Source: Salibacterium salarium
GTDB lineage: Bacteria; Bacillota; Bacilli; Bacillales; Marinococcaceae
Direction: 5' to 3'
Length of the DNA: 64,000 nucleotides
Assembly (NCBI RefSeq): GCF_030813635.1
Contig: NZ_JAUSUM010000002.1
Span: 992,001-1,056,000 of the forward strand
A model generated the notes under the pieces. The model saw only the letters and a list, made by a program, of their open reading frames with translations, was not told the DNA's origin and did no database searches. Position numbers and translations under genes: made by a program. Shown here in pieces: positions 1 to 9,968 of the stretch (positions are counted from its first letter, which is position 1; every line of letters starts with the position of its first letter).

Positions 1-43
1 AAGTAACAAAAATGCTGATACAAAGAAGCTTTTACTCTTCTGT

Positions 44-685
44 TTATTTTTTTATACTAACCGCAAGTCCGTCTCCTACCGTCAAAAAACGTGTTTTAAA
101 CGAAGGATGTTTAGAAAGCCAGTCGTTATAATAACGAATCTTTTGAACCATTGAGCGAATCCTTTTTGGAGCTTCTTCTGGAACTGCTGTCCATCCTTTA
201 AAAAACACATTGTCTGATATAATCAAACCGTTTGGTTTCACATACGGATGGTATCGTTCAAAAAAATCTATATACTTACCTTTTGCTGCATCTATAAACA
301 ATACATCATACAGTTGCGATGTATCAAGTACAGGAGGTTCAGCTAATGCATCTGTATGAAGAAACGTGGTTTGTGTAGAAACGTTGCTTTTTTCTCTAAA
401 ATAGAGTGCTTTTTCGTAGCTTTTTTGGTCCTTTTCCAACGATACTACGTGTACTCCTTGAAGGGCAGAAGCCATTCTTAACGCTGAATATCCAATAGCT
501 GTTCCAATTTCTAATATTTTTTTACTTTGATGCACATCAAGAATTTGAAGCATAATATTTATGGATTCATTTTCAATAATTGGAACTTTTTGCTGTTGGG
601 CATACTCCTCCATTTCTTTAAATAAGGCGTTGCTATCATTGCACAACGATTCTGCATATTGGCGCATGTTCTGCTGTTCATCCAT
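44..685 (-). CDS. trmR: tRNA 5-hydroxyuridine O-methyltransferase TrmR (YrrM)
   Basis: SAM-dependent O-methyltransferase of 213 residues. The class I SAM-binding signature EIGTAIGYSAL lies near residues 59-69 and an LFIDAAKGKY segment near 128-137, as in the family 3 (catechol-type) methyltransferases. B. subtilis YrrM/TrmR methylates 5-hydroxyuridine to 5-methoxyuridine at tRNA position 34. The identity rests on this fold and on its place downstream of mltG, the same order as yrrL-yrrM. The ATG has GGAG about nine bases upstream. Family membership is firm; the substrate is taken from the B. subtilis orthologue. Confidence 0.88.
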   Translation of the reverse strand: MDEQQNMRQYAESLCNDSNALFKEMEEYAQQQKVPIIENESINIMLQILDVHQSKKILEIGTAIGYSALRMASALQGVHVVSLEKDQKSYEKALYFREKSNVSTQTTFLHTDALAEPPVLDTSQLYDVLFIDAAKGKYIDFFERYHPYVKPNGLIISDNVFFKGWTAVPEEAPKRIRSMVQKIRYYNDWLSKHPSFKTRFLTVGDGLAVSIKK

Positions 686-713
686 ACATCGTTTCTCCTA
701 CACTTATAGATTA

Positions 714-756
714 ACAAAAGGCGGCTTCTCTCTTGTTCCTATGAAATGAGAAGCCG
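714..756 (-). terminator. intrinsic terminator after mltG
   Basis: Nine-base perfect stem CGGCTTCTC/GAGAAGCCG (722-730 with 748-756). Read on the minus strand it is followed by TTTTG. It sits between mltG and trmR, so trmR may be expressed partly by readthrough or from its own promoter. Confidence 0.6.
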
Positions 757-784
757 TTATCTTTTAAAATATAACAAATGTTAC

Positions 785-1912
785 TTATTCGTCCTCCGCT
801 TCTATCCACTCACTGCGATATTTTTCTTGAACTTCCCGGTGCTCTTCGTACGTTTCATTGTATATAACTTCACCACTTCTTCTTGCATAAAAATACAAGT
901 TGTCGCTTTCTTCTGGATTCAATACTGCTTCCACAGCAGGAGTGCCGGGACTTGCTATCGGACCAGGTGGAAACCCTTCAAAACGATACGTATTGTAAGG
1001 AGATTCACTCTCTAAATCCTCGTTCGTTGTCATATAATTATGTTCTCCAACTGCATACGATACCGTTGGATCAACTTCTAAACGCATTCCTTCATCCAAC
1101 CTGTTATACAAGACACCAGCAATGCGAGGACGATCTTCCTGTTCTCGAGCTTCTCTTTCCACAATAGAAGCTAAAGTTAACAGTTCATGAGGGGAATAAT
1201 CATTCTCCTCTACTTGTTCCGAAAATTTTACCATATTTTCTTGCGTACGTTCAATCATACGTTCAATAATAGTGCTGATTTTTACGTCTTCTTCTAAAAA
1301 TTCGTATTTTGCAGGAAATAAGTATCCTTCCAATGGATATCTTATGTCCTCATCAAGTATATCTTCGGTTAAAATGTTATGCCGATCAATTAATTCTGCT
1401 AAATATTCCTCGTCTTCGAGTTTTGCGCTAATGTCACTTAAATCATGAGTCGTTTCTTCGGAAATGACAGAAATAATATCTTCATACCAAGTACCCTCTG
1501 GTATAATAAACGATACGGAATATTCCTGCTCTACAATGCCTTCTTTTAACTCTTGAATAATCTCATCTATGTCCATGGATGGAGACAGTTCATATTCTCC
1601 CGCTTGGAAACCACTTTCATTCTTATAGCGGACATAATATTGAAAAATAGTTCCATTCTTAATTACTTCTTCTTCTTCGAGTATTTCTCCAATTGCTGCT
1701 GCATTGGAGCCAATAGGTATTTCAATATTTTTCGTTTCGTCACTCTCTTCATCGACGGGGTCAAGTGCAGAAGATATGTATACGTAGCTGCCTATTCCAA
1801 CCGCTGCTATGACAACAATAAGGATTGCCAAAGTAATAAAAACGATTCGCCGTACAACTTTAGCTTGATTTTCCTTTTCCTTAAAAGGGCCTTTATTTGA
1901 GTCATTTTCCAT
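785..1912 (-). CDS. mltG: endolytic murein transglycosylase MltG (YrrL)
   Basis: Membrane-anchored lytic transglycosylase that cleaves nascent peptidoglycan strands and limits glycan length. One N-terminal membrane segment (about residues 23-45) is followed by an acidic extracellular YceG-like domain. The LASIVEREA motif carries the glutamate that is catalytic in the family. The ATG at 1912 is chosen because AGGAGGGAG lies just upstream; an in-frame start 39 bases earlier has no ribosome site. The 375-residue product is of normal length. The extracellular part is strikingly rich in Glu and Asp. Confidence 0.93.
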   Translation of the reverse strand: MENDSNKGPFKEKENQAKVVRRIVFITLAILIVVIAAVGIGSYVYISSALDPVDEESDETKNIEIPIGSNAAAIGEILEEEEVIKNGTIFQYYVRYKNESGFQAGEYELSPSMDIDEIIQELKEGIVEQEYSVSFIIPEGTWYEDIISVISEETTHDLSDISAKLEDEEYLAELIDRHNILTEDILDEDIRYPLEGYLFPAKYEFLEEDVKISTIIERMIERTQENMVKFSEQVEENDYSPHELLTLASIVEREAREQEDRPRIAGVLYNRLDEGMRLEVDPTVSYAVGEHNYMTTNEDLESESPYNTYRFEGFPPGPIASPGTPAVEAVLNPEESDNLYFYARRSGEVIYNETYEEHREVQEKYRSEWIEAEDE

Positions 1913-1976
1913 AAAATCCAACTCCCTCCTATCGACTCTATTATACAGCATACGTCAATATTCGAAGGTAGTATAG

Positions 1977-2018
1977 AAAAAACTGTCTTATAGAAAGGAT
2001 ATTCTATAAGACAGTTTT
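1977..2018 (-). terminator. strong terminator after yrzB operon
   Basis: Seventeen-base near-perfect stem: AAAACTGTCTTATAGAA (1977-1995) pairs with TTCTATAAGACAGTTTT (2002-2018). It separates the ireB-ruvX-yrzB cluster from mltG and, because of flanking A and T runs, may work in both directions. Confidence 0.75.
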
Positions 2019-2114
2019 CATATTTTTAAGAAAGCACATGTAGCTACTTTTCACAGATATGAGGCAGCTTTTATGTTATATGTGAGTGTAGGGGATTCGA
2101 AAATCTTTTAGGAT

Positions 2115-2408
2115 TTACTCTTCTTCTCCAGAGCTGAACGTTTCCACCATTTCCTCTACCATATTCCATTCTTCATCCGTCTCAATCGGAAATAAAGACA
2201 ACTCTGAGTCTTCTTCTCCTTCTTCTTCTTCATATCGAAAAGCAAAGACCTCTACTTCTTCATCTTCACTTTCTTGTTCACCTGCTGCGGTCAACACCAT
2301 ATAAGAATAGCCGGTATCGTCTACATCAAACGTGAAAAGCATATCAAATAAATGTTCATTGCCATCTTCATCCGGAATTACAATACGTTCTTTTTCTTCT
2401 TCTGCCAT
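2115..2408 (-). CDS. yrzB: DUF1292 protein YrzB
   Basis: Small, strongly acidic cytosolic protein of 97 residues in the DUF1292 family. It sits directly downstream of ruvX and ireB, as in B. subtilis, and no biochemical role is established. The sequence has two acidic runs (around EDEEVEVFAFRYEEEEGEED) between short beta-like stretches. The start is well supported by GGAGG about eight bases before the ATG. The identity rests on family resemblance plus conserved position. Confidence 0.85.
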   Translation of the reverse strand: MAEEEKERIVIPDEDGNEHLFDMLFTFDVDDTGYSYMVLTAAGEQESEDEEVEVFAFRYEEEEGEEDSELSLFPIETDEEWNMVEEMVETFSSGEEE

Positions 2409-2422
2409 TTTAAAAACCTCCG

Positions 2423-2851
2423 TTACATTGAACTAGATTGTTCTTGGTCAAGATACCCTTGCAAAATCATAACCGCAGCCATTTTATCTACGACTTTTTT
2501 TCTTTTTTTTCTACTCATATCCGCCTCGATTAACGTTCGTTCAGCAGCTTGTGTCGTTAAACGTTCATCATACATCGACACAGGCACGTTAAATTCTTCC
2601 TTTAATTTATCAGCAAACATTTGGCATTGCTCACCACGTGGACCTATCGTACCATTCATATTTTTAGGAAGTCCAACCACAATTTCAGATGCCTCATTCT
2701 CTTTCATTAATTCAGAAATACGATGAAAGGACTCGATTGGGTCATCCCCTTTAATGTGAATGGTTTCCACCCCTTGTGCCGTCCATCGTAATTGATCAGA
2801 GACCGCAACGCCAATTCTCTTCATTCCTACATCCAAACCTAGTACCCTCAT
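2423..2851 (-). CDS. ruvX: YqgF/RuvX family putative RNase H-fold nuclease (YrrK)
   Basis: RNase H-fold protein of 142 residues. The N-terminal [15 protein letters not shown] and the later DERLTT segment hold the conserved acidic residues. The family has been assigned as a Holliday-junction resolvase homologue and, in enterobacteria, as a factor for maturation of the 16S rRNA 5' end. Its start overlaps the ireB stop by four bases, which indicates translational coupling. Length and context match B. subtilis YrrK. Confidence 0.9.
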   Translation of the reverse strand: MRVLGLDVGMKRIGVAVSDQLRWTAQGVETIHIKGDDPIESFHRISELMKENEASEIVVGLPKNMNGTIGPRGEQCQMFADKLKEEFNVPVSMYDERLTTQAAERTLIEADMSRKKRKKVVDKMAAVMILQGYLDQEQSSSM

Positions 2852-3120
2852 TCATTCTCCTTCCCATGCTCATACAAGTAGGACCTTACCAATTCTTCTA
2901 TTAGTTCATCCCGTTCAATTTTACGGATGAGGGTCCGGGCATCTTTAAATCTGGGAATGTATGCGGGATCACCAGACAACAAATAGCCGACAATTTGATT
3001 TATGGGATTATAACCTTTTTCTTCTAACGCTCGATATACCGTAAATAATACTTCACTCGCATCTACATCTATGGAGTCATCTTGAACATTGAATTTCATT
3101 GTGTTGTCATTTGAATCCAC
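2848..3120 (-). CDS. ireB: IreB family regulatory phosphoprotein (YrzL)
   Basis: UPF0297/IreB family. In Enterococcus it is a substrate of the Ser/Thr kinase IreK and a negative regulator of cephalosporin resistance. The conserved core is DNTMKFN at the N terminus, [20 protein letters not shown] in the middle, and ELVRSYL. I place the start at a GTG (3120) because GAGGAGG lies eight bases upstream. This gives 90 residues, the usual size; a longer in-frame reading adds 23 residues with no family similarity. The Thr in DNTMKF corresponds to the region phosphorylated in the enterococcal protein. Confidence 0.9.
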   Translation of the reverse strand: MDSNDNTMKFNVQDDSIDVDASEVLFTVYRALEEKGYNPINQIVGYLLSGDPAYIPRFKDARTLIRKIERDELIEELVRSYLYEHGKENE

Positions 3121-3222
3121 TCCATACACCTCCTCATTCTTACTGCAATCAGCTATAGGAAAAACGGGAGACCGCTCTAGGCTGTTCACATCTTGCCCTT
3201 ATTGTACACCAAATATTCTCAT

Positions 3223-5862
3223 TTAGGAAATGGAATTCACTATATTTTCCACTGCAGCTAAAGCCTCGCCCAACTTTTCAGGTTTTTTTCCTCCTGCTTG
3301 AGCCATATCAGGACGACCTCCACCGCCGCCGCCACAAATAGATGCCGTTTCCTTAACAATAGATCCTGCTTTATATCCTTTTTCGATTAAGTCCTCTGTA
3401 ACTCCTGCCGCGATATTCACTTTGTCGTTATTTTTCATACCTAATACGACAATTCCAGAACCTAGCTTTTGTTTAAGTTCATCTAGTGTGTTTCTTAAAC
3501 CATCCATATCCGGGGCTGCAACTTCTTTTGCAATAACTTGCACCCCATTTACTGTTTTAACTTCATTTATCAGGTTGCCTGCTTCTATGTTACCAAGTTT
3601 AGAAGTAAGGGAGTCATTTTCTTTTTGCAGTTCACGTATTTGTTGTTGAAGCGATTCCACTCGTTGAGGTACATCTTTAAAAGATTTAGCTTTTAGCTGT
3701 TCTCCTGCTTGCTTTAACATGGAGAGTTGCTCGTTAATATAATCATATGCCTTTTTACCCGTTACTGCCTCAATCCGGCGTATACCAGCACCAACTCCCG
3801 CTTCTGATACAATTTTGAAAATCCCTATCTCTGCGGTATTGTTCACGTGACATCCCCCACAGAGTTCGATGCTATAATCATCTACCTGTACTACACGCAC
3901 GTCTTCACCATATTTTTCACCAAACAATGCCATAGCTCCCATCGACTTAGCTTCTTCTAGTTTCATTTCTTCGATGGCGACGGGAATGGCGCCTGATATT
4001 TTCTCATTAACTGTGTTTTCAATCGTATCTAGTTCTTCTTGCGTCACTTGGCCGAAATGAGAAAAGTCAAACCGTAAATAATTCTCAGATACAAGGGACC
4101 CCGATTGATTAACATGATCCCCAAGTACATCTTTTAACGCTTGGTGTAAAAGGTGGGTTGCTGTATGGTTTTTAACAATACTCACACGATCCCTTTCTTC
4201 TACAACCGCTTCTACTTTCCCACCTGCACGAAATGAACCTTGAACCATTTCTATAGTGTGTAAATTTTGGCCGTTTGGAGCTTTTTGTACATCAATGACC
4301 TTTGCCTGCGCCTGATTATTGAAAATCGTACCTTTATCAGGAACTTGACCGCCGCTTTCAGCATAAAAAGGAGTTTGATCTAAAATAAGTTTCGCTGTCA
4401 TCCCTTCCGATACAGTATCAACCAGTTCTTTTTCTTGAACGATAAGCTGGATAACAGATTCTGATTGCAGCACGTCATAGCCTACAAACTTGCTTTCAAC
4501 ATTGGCCTCAGATAGTACAACATCTTGTGTTTGCATCGAACCGCTATCTTTTCTAGCAGCTCTTGCCCGATCACGTTGAGCCTGCATTTCTTTTTCAAAC
4601 TCTTCTTCATTAATGGCAAATCCTTGTTCGATTACATATTCTTCAGTTAAATCTGCAGGAAAACCGTACGTATCATATAACCGAAAAACATCTTTCCCTG
4701 ATATGACACTATTCCCCTCTTCTTTTTCCTTTTTCATAATGTCAGCCAAAATGGCAAGACCTTCACTAAGTCTTTCATGAAAACGTTCTTCTTCATTTTT
4801 GATTACTTTTTGAACAAAAGCTTCTTTGCCTTTCACTTCTGGATAATGATCGGCCATTATTTCACCAACCACAGGCACGAGCTCATACATAAACGCGCGT
4901 TCCACACCTATCATTTTTGCATAACGAACAGCTCTTCTTAACAACCTGCGAAGAACATAGCCTCTTCCTTCGTTAGAAGGTAGTGCTCCATCTGCAATGG
5001 CGAAGCTAACCGTACGAATATGATCAGCTATTACTTTTAATGAGGTATCTGTTTTGTTAGAAGAATTGTACGAAACAGATGCTATTCTCTCTGTTTCTCT
5101 GATGATTGGCATAAATAGGTCTGTGTCGTAGTTTGTGTTTGCCTCTTGGATGACTGATACAATACGTTCAAGTCCCATCCCCGTATCAATGTTCTTTTTA
5201 GGAAGTGGTGTGTACGTATCATCAGGATTGTGGTTAAATTGGGAAAACACTAGATTCCAGATTTCCAAATAGCGTTCATTTTCACCACCTGGGTACATTT
5301 CAGGATCTTTTGCATCATCACCATATGCCGGTCCTCGATCGTAAAAAATTTCTGTATTTGGACCACTAGGCCCTTCCCCTATGTCCCAGAAGTTTTCTTC
5401 AAGTCGAATAATCCTTTCTTCCGGAACACCTATGTCATTTTTCCAGTAATCATAAGCTTCAGTATCTTCTGGATGAACCGTGACAGACAAACGTTCTTTT
5501 TCAAATCCGATCCATTTCTCGGAGGTTAAAAATTCCCATGCAAACTCGATTGCCTCTCTTTTAAAATAATCCCCGATCGAAAAGTTACCGAGCATTTCAA
5601 AAAATGTGTGGTGTCTCGCTGTTTTACCAACGTTCTCAATATCGTTTGTACGAATTGATTTTTGTGCATTCACAATTCGGGGATTATCTGGTATAACACG
5701 ACCGTCAAAATATTTTTTTAACGTGGCTACTCCGCTGTTAATCCAAAGCAACGTTGGGTCTTCTTGCGGTACAAGCGAAGCACTTGGTTCTATTTCATGT
5801 CCTTTTTCTTTGAAAAAATCTAAAAACATTTTTCGCACTTCAGCAGATGTATGATGTTTCAT
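3223..5862 (-). CDS. alaS: alanine--tRNA ligase
   Basis: Class II synthetase of 879 residues that charges tRNA-Ala. The N-terminal catalytic core begins [10 protein letters not shown]. The editing domain carries [11 protein letters not shown] and the downstream CGGCH metal-site motif, so hydrolysis of Ser- and Gly-tRNA-Ala should be intact. A coiled coil leads to the C-terminal DHHA1 region with the [15 protein letters not shown] motif. The ATG at 5862 has GGGAGG upstream; a 26-residue longer reading would run back into the leader terminator and is rejected. A T-box riboswitch controls it. Confidence 0.97.
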   Translation of the reverse strand: MKHHTSAEVRKMFLDFFKEKGHEIEPSASLVPQEDPTLLWINSGVATLKKYFDGRVIPDNPRIVNAQKSIRTNDIENVGKTARHHTFFEMLGNFSIGDYFKREAIEFAWEFLTSEKWIGFEKERLSVTVHPEDTEAYDYWKNDIGVPEERIIRLEENFWDIGEGPSGPNTEIFYDRGPAYGDDAKDPEMYPGGENERYLEIWNLVFSQFNHNPDDTYTPLPKKNIDTGMGLERIVSVIQEANTNYDTDLFMPIIRETERIASVSYNSSNKTDTSLKVIADHIRTVSFAIADGALPSNEGRGYVLRRLLRRAVRYAKMIGVERAFMYELVPVVGEIMADHYPEVKGKEAFVQKVIKNEEERFHERLSEGLAILADIMKKEKEEGNSVISGKDVFRLYDTYGFPADLTEEYVIEQGFAINEEEFEKEMQAQRDRARAARKDSGSMQTQDVVLSEANVESKFVGYDVLQSESVIQLIVQEKELVDTVSEGMTAKLILDQTPFYAESGGQVPDKGTIFNNQAQAKVIDVQKAPNGQNLHTIEMVQGSFRAGGKVEAVVEERDRVSIVKNHTATHLLHQALKDVLGDHVNQSGSLVSENYLRFDFSHFGQVTQEELDTIENTVNEKISGAIPVAIEEMKLEEAKSMGAMALFGEKYGEDVRVVQVDDYSIELCGGCHVNNTAEIGIFKIVSEAGVGAGIRRIEAVTGKKAYDYINEQLSMLKQAGEQLKAKSFKDVPQRVESLQQQIRELQKENDSLTSKLGNIEAGNLINEVKTVNGVQVIAKEVAAPDMDGLRNTLDELKQKLGSGIVVLGMKNNDKVNIAAGVTEDLIEKGYKAGSIVKETASICGGGGGGRPDMAQAGGKKPEKLGEALAAVENIVNSIS

Positions 5863-5890
5863 TCTCTGATTCCTCCCTCTTTTAAATAAC

Positions 5891-6133
5891 AAAAAAATCC
5901 CGCCCCTGGATGCAGGGACGAGATTAGCTCGCGTTACCACCCTGTTTACAGATTATAACATCTGTCAACTTGAAAGCTTTAACGCAGCTATACGGCAAAC
6001 TTTTATTTTGCACTCCGGGTTAGCTTTTCAACTAATCTTCTCCGCCATTTTATTTCAGCCAAGTAAAATGGTCTCTGTTCAAAGGGCTTTAGTCTACTTT
6101 TCCCATCCTCACATTTTCTTTTACAGTTATTCT
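5891..6133 (-). promoter_or_regulatory. T-box riboswitch (Ala) upstream of alaS
   Basis: The leader has a Stem I whose upper helix (GACTAA with TTAGTT) is followed by AAAA and then the codon GCT (6024-6022) and an A, the usual specifier layout. The T-box core AGGGTGGTAACGCG contains UGGU (5939-5936), which matches a tRNA with discriminator A, as in tRNA-Ala. It ends in a terminator of 12 paired bases (ATCTCGTCCCTG/CAGGGGCGGGAT) and seven Ts at 5891-5897. Uncharged tRNA-Ala should stabilise the antiterminator and raise alaS expression. Confidence 0.93.
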
Positions 6134-6139
6134 CTACTA

Positions 6140-6168
6140 TTTATATAAGAAAAAAATCTATCTGTCAA
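6140..6168 (-). promoter_or_regulatory. sigma-A promoter of the alaS leader
   Basis: A perfect -35 TTGACA (6168-6163), 17-base spacer and -10 TATAAA (6145-6140) lie on the minus strand. The -35 is inside the last codons of the upstream permease gene. Transcription would start near 6133, at the head of the T-box. Confidence 0.8.
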
Positions 6169-7246
6169 ATGACTTATCATCTTTCTCAGCATTTTGATAA
6201 GATTGGAACGTATGAAATACATTATTCACCACTACAAACACCGGCACAGCTATTAATAAACCTATAACCCCGGCAACTTCAAACCCTAACAAAAGAGCAA
6301 AGACAATCATTAATGGATGCAGATGTACATTTCTTCCTACAATATAAGGGGACAATAAGTTACCCTCCACTTGTTGAATGAAAAAGATAACTATTGTTGT
6401 GATAATTAATGTTTTTGTCGAAACGGACCCTGCAACTACAACTGCAGGAAGAGCTCCAAGTATTGGACCAAAATAGGGAATAATATCAGTAACTCCTATA
6501 ATTAACCCCAGTATGATAGGGTTAGGAATGTTAAGTAGAAACAAACATATTACTGCCAGCAGTCCAACTGTACCAGCAACGATAAACTGTCCGCGTATAT
6601 AACTCCCTAGCGCTTCATCTATTGCTTTCGCTAAAAGATGGCCTTCCTCTCTCCATTTGGAGGGTGTAAAACGCTTCACCACTTTTTCCAATGCTTTAAA
6701 ATCTTTTAATAAGTAAAATACTAAAAAAGGCAACAGTATGATAAGAACAGCTATATCAAAGGCGCCTCTCCATTTACTCATCCAATCATTCAACATACTC
6801 GTCAGTTTGTCTTCCGCTTGTTCAAACACGCCTTCAATATTATCGTGAACGATTGGAGGAAAACGATCAACTTGATGGTGAAAATCTGATAAAAGACGGT
6901 ATAATTGATCAAAATACAACGGTATATGACTGATTAGCCGTTCTATTTGAACGTATACAATTGGACTGAAATACCAGCACAACCAAACACCTCCGCCAAA
7001 AAAAACAACATACACGAGTAGAATGGACATAGAACGAGGAATTTTTTGGTTTTGAAAAAAGTCAATGACGGGATGGAGTAAGTAGGCAATAAGACCAGCA
7101 ATAATAAAAGGAATAAGAACTTTAGCCGCCACATGGAAGATTTGTGACCAAAGCGGATGGAGTAAGTAAAGTAAATATAAGATTAGTAAAGAAACAGCAA
7201 CAAAAACAACTCTGCGCAACCAGATCGATTCTTGTTTTTTTTCCAT
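6158..7246 (-). CDS. yrrI: AI-2E family transporter (YrrI)
   Basis: Polytopic membrane protein of 362 residues in the AI-2E exporter/UPF0118 family. It has about eight hydrophobic segments and the conserved C-terminal GVTDIIPYFGPILGALPA signature near residues 255-275. Members export autoinducer-2 or act as Na+(Li+)/H+ antiporters; the substrate here is unknown. The ATG at 7246 is chosen because GGAGGTGGGG lies six bases upstream. Position next to alaS matches B. subtilis yrrI. Confidence 0.88.
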   Translation of the reverse strand: MEKKQESIWLRRVVFVAVSLLILYLLYLLHPLWSQIFHVAAKVLIPFIIAGLIAYLLHPVIDFFQNQKIPRSMSILLVYVVFFGGGVWLCWYFSPIVYVQIERLISHIPLYFDQLYRLLSDFHHQVDRFPPIVHDNIEGVFEQAEDKLTSMLNDWMSKWRGAFDIAVLIILLPFLVFYLLKDFKALEKVVKRFTPSKWREEGHLLAKAIDEALGSYIRGQFIVAGTVGLLAVICLFLLNIPNPIILGLIIGVTDIIPYFGPILGALPAVVVAGSVSTKTLIITTIVIFFIQQVEGNLLSPYIVGRNVHLHPLMIVFALLLGFEVAGVIGLLIAVPVFVVVNNVFHTFQSYQNAEKDDKSFDR

Positions 7247-7333
7247 TAGATACCCCACCTCCTCCATGAATAGGATGAGATATCTCGCTCATATTTATGA
7301 ATTTTATTTTTACGTATTATTTTATACCTAACG

Positions 7334-7370
7334 ACAAAAAGCATCTTTGGTTACTTTGTTCCAAAGATGC
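7334..7370 (-). terminator. terminator after the zinc-ribbon gene
   Basis: Perfect ten-base stem GCATCTTTGG/CCAAAGATGC (7341-7350 with 7361-7370), followed on the minus strand by TTTTTG. It closes the recD2-side operon before yrrI. Confidence 0.75.
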
Positions 7371-7389
7371 AACGGATACGTCACTTTTT

Positions 7390-7575
7390 TCAGCCTTCAA
7401 GATACCACTGTTTTCCAAACAGGTCATCTAAACAACACAATGTGCCATCTTCCTCAACTTGATACAGAGTAAATTCTCCATCTTCTATCGTCCATTCAAC
7501 GAAACATTCCCAACAATAAAAATGCTCTACACCAATTTTTCCGGTCGTTTTTGATTTGCAGTAAGGACAATTCAT
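7390..7575 (-). CDS. small zinc-ribbon-like protein
   Basis: Protein of 61 residues with two CxxC knuckles (C3/C6 and C21/C24), predicted to bind one zinc ion. The rest is an acidic beta-rich tail (EDGEFTLYQVEEDGTL). Similar small proteins occur between recD2 and alaS in Bacillaceae, but I know of no assigned function. A putative ribosome site (AAGGAAGATAGGTAT) precedes the ATG. It is separated from recD2 by 78 bases without a clear terminator and is probably co-transcribed with it. Confidence 0.7.
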   Translation of the reverse strand: MNCPYCKSKTTGKIGVEHFYCWECFVEWTIEDGEFTLYQVEEDGTLCCLDDLFGKQWYLEG

Positions 7576-7653
7576 ATACCTATCTTCCTTTATTTAAAAA
7601 GATAGTATTCAGCCTGTCCTTTCTCCTGATAAAATATACGTCAAATTATAAAA

Positions 7654-9954
7654 TTATTCTTCCATCGAAGCACCGTCCTGATCCAACAGTTTTTCTTTCA
7701 ACATCGTATACCGTTCTTCTTTATTTTTATTATCAACTGCAAACTGAAGAGCCTGTTGTTCTCCACTTAAAATTAAATAATCTCTTGCTCTCGTAACCGC
7801 CGTATAAAGCAGGTTCCTTTTTAACATTCGTCTATAAGACATAAGGATTGGTACAACCACAATCGGGAACTCACTTCCTTGTGATTTGTGGATAGATGAA
7901 CAATAAGCGAGCATAATCTGACTTAAATCTTGTCTGGTATAAGTAACTTCTTTTCCTTCAAAAGATAACACGATTTGCATTTGTTTATCTTCTGTTTCTT
8001 TTGATTCAAAAATAGCTTCCACAACGCCTCTATCCCCGTTATACACCTGCTCTTCTGGATTATTAACGAGTTGGAGAATAACGTCTCCTTTTGAATAGAC
8101 GGACTCACCGAAGGTTACTTTTCTTTTTTTGTTTTCATGTGGATTAAATAATTGCTGTAGTCTTTTATTTAATTCATGTACACCGGCAGGTCCCTTATAC
8201 ATAGGAGCAAGTACTTGAATATCCAGTGGCGTGTAACCTTTATTCATAGCTCCTGCACATACTTGCTCTATTAAATCAGCGGTTTGCAGTTTACCACATG
8301 GGAAAAAACGCCGATCCGAATAGGGGGTATACAAATCTTCAGGTAAAGACCCTTGCTTAATAGAATGAGCTAGCTGAATGATCGATGAACCTTCTGCTTG
8401 CCTATAAACAACCGAAAGAGCAACAACTGGAAGAATGTTTGTTTGAATTAAATCACCTAGAACTTCTCCAGGTCCTACAGAAGGTAACTGATCTTCATCG
8501 CCCACTAAAATAACCTGCATTCCTTCTGGTACCGAGCGAAACAGTTGATTCGCAAGCCACATATCAACCATCGACACTTCATCTACAATTAAGAGTTTGC
8601 CTTCAAGTGGCTCTTCTTCACCCTTTTCAAAAACTTCATTGCCTTCTTCTCCACTAAACCCAAGCAACTTGTGAATTGTTGATGCATCCAATCCGGTTGA
8701 TTCTTTCACTCGCTTTGCCGCCCTTCCAGTCGGCGCGGCTAGTAAAATCGGGAAGGGCTCTCCTTTTTTATACGAAGATCGATCGAGGGAAAAATCATGC
8801 AACTTTGAAAACATTTCAACAATCGCACGTATAACTGTTGTCTTACCTGTCCCTGGTCCTCCGGTCAATACCATTAAAGAAGAATGCAGCGCTTTTCTAA
8901 TGGCATCTTTTTGTTGTTCTGCGTATTCAATTCCTAGTTTCTCTTCGGTTTCTCCTAACGCTTGTAAAAACTCTGATTCAGAAAATTCAATGTCGTCTTG
9001 GTCTATTTCTGTCATTTTTTTCACTCTTGAAACAAACCCTTTTTCGGCAAAATAGAGGGATGCCATATAAATACGATTTTCATCTTGAATCAGCTTGTCC
9101 TCTTCCATTAAATAAAGAAGAGATTGTTCCAGTAAACCGTTTGAAACTTGAAAACTTCCATCGTTTAATAATTGTTTTGCTTCATCCATCAGTACAGATT
9201 CCGGCAAATACACGTGACCGTCCTGCATTGTTTTTTCGTATAATGTGTATAACATGCCTGCTTTAATTCGTTCTGGATTATCGCGATTAATACCAACACT
9301 TCTTCCTAATTTGTCAGCTTTATAAAACCCGATGCCTTCCACATCCCATACAAGCTGATAAGGAGATTCTTGAATAATCTCAAATGTTTTTTCCCGATAA
9401 ACATGATATATCTTTACAGCAAGATCCATCCCAAAACCATATTGGGTAAGTGTAGTCATTGCTTTTTCCATTCCTTGGTTTTCAAGCATAGCCTCATATA
9501 TTTGCTTTCGGTTTTTCTCACTCAGCCCTTTTATTTGTTTTAACTTTTCCTGATCATCCAAAATGATAGAGATAACATCTTTGCCGAATAACTCTACCAT
9601 TTTGGTGGCTGTTTTCTCACCAATACCAGGGAAACGCTCACTTGATAGGTATAAAATAAGGGCATCTTTTTCTGTAGGTATCTCTTTTTTGTACATCTGG
9701 ACATGATATTGTTTTCCAAAACGTGGGTGTTCTTTAAATTGTCCTTCAAACCGGTAACGTTCATCTGTCTCAATCATTGGAAAGTGGCCGACAACAGTTA
9801 CTTTGCTGTCGGAACATTCAGGATAAGCATCTTTTACCTTCACGCTTAATACAGTATATCCGTTGTCTTCATTTCTGAAAATAATATGTACCACCGTTCC
9901 GCTTAGAAACGATTCAGAAATAGCATCCTCTGTGTGTGAAACACTTGTCATCAT
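7654..9954 (-). CDS. recD2: RecD2 family ATP-dependent 5'-3' DNA helicase (YrrC)
   Basis: Superfamily 1B helicase of 766 residues. It has the long N-terminal extension typical of RecD2, including helix-hairpin-helix segments near FPGIGEKTATKM and IKGLSEKNRKQI. Walker A is LTGGPGTGKTTV, the DEVSMVD box is Walker B, and the C-terminal motif IHKSQGSEF is the UvrD-like end. RecD2 works without RecBC in Firmicutes, in replication-fork maintenance and mismatch repair. GGAGG lies six bases before the first of two tandem ATG codons. Confidence 0.95.
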   Translation of the reverse strand: MMTSVSHTEDAISESFLSGTVVHIIFRNEDNGYTVLSVKVKDAYPECSDSKVTVVGHFPMIETDERYRFEGQFKEHPRFGKQYHVQMYKKEIPTEKDALILYLSSERFPGIGEKTATKMVELFGKDVISIILDDQEKLKQIKGLSEKNRKQIYEAMLENQGMEKAMTTLTQYGFGMDLAVKIYHVYREKTFEIIQESPYQLVWDVEGIGFYKADKLGRSVGINRDNPERIKAGMLYTLYEKTMQDGHVYLPESVLMDEAKQLLNDGSFQVSNGLLEQSLLYLMEEDKLIQDENRIYMASLYFAEKGFVSRVKKMTEIDQDDIEFSESEFLQALGETEEKLGIEYAEQQKDAIRKALHSSLMVLTGGPGTGKTTVIRAIVEMFSKLHDFSLDRSSYKKGEPFPILLAAPTGRAAKRVKESTGLDASTIHKLLGFSGEEGNEVFEKGEEEPLEGKLLIVDEVSMVDMWLANQLFRSVPEGMQVILVGDEDQLPSVGPGEVLGDLIQTNILPVVALSVVYRQAEGSSIIQLAHSIKQGSLPEDLYTPYSDRRFFPCGKLQTADLIEQVCAGAMNKGYTPLDIQVLAPMYKGPAGVHELNKRLQQLFNPHENKKRKVTFGESVYSKGDVILQLVNNPEEQVYNGDRGVVEAIFESKETEDKQMQIVLSFEGKEVTYTRQDLSQIMLAYCSSIHKSQGSEFPIVVVPILMSYRRMLKRNLLYTAVTRARDYLILSGEQQALQFAVDNKNKEERYTMLKEKLLDQDGASMEE

Positions 9955-9968
9955 TTACAACCTCCGGA

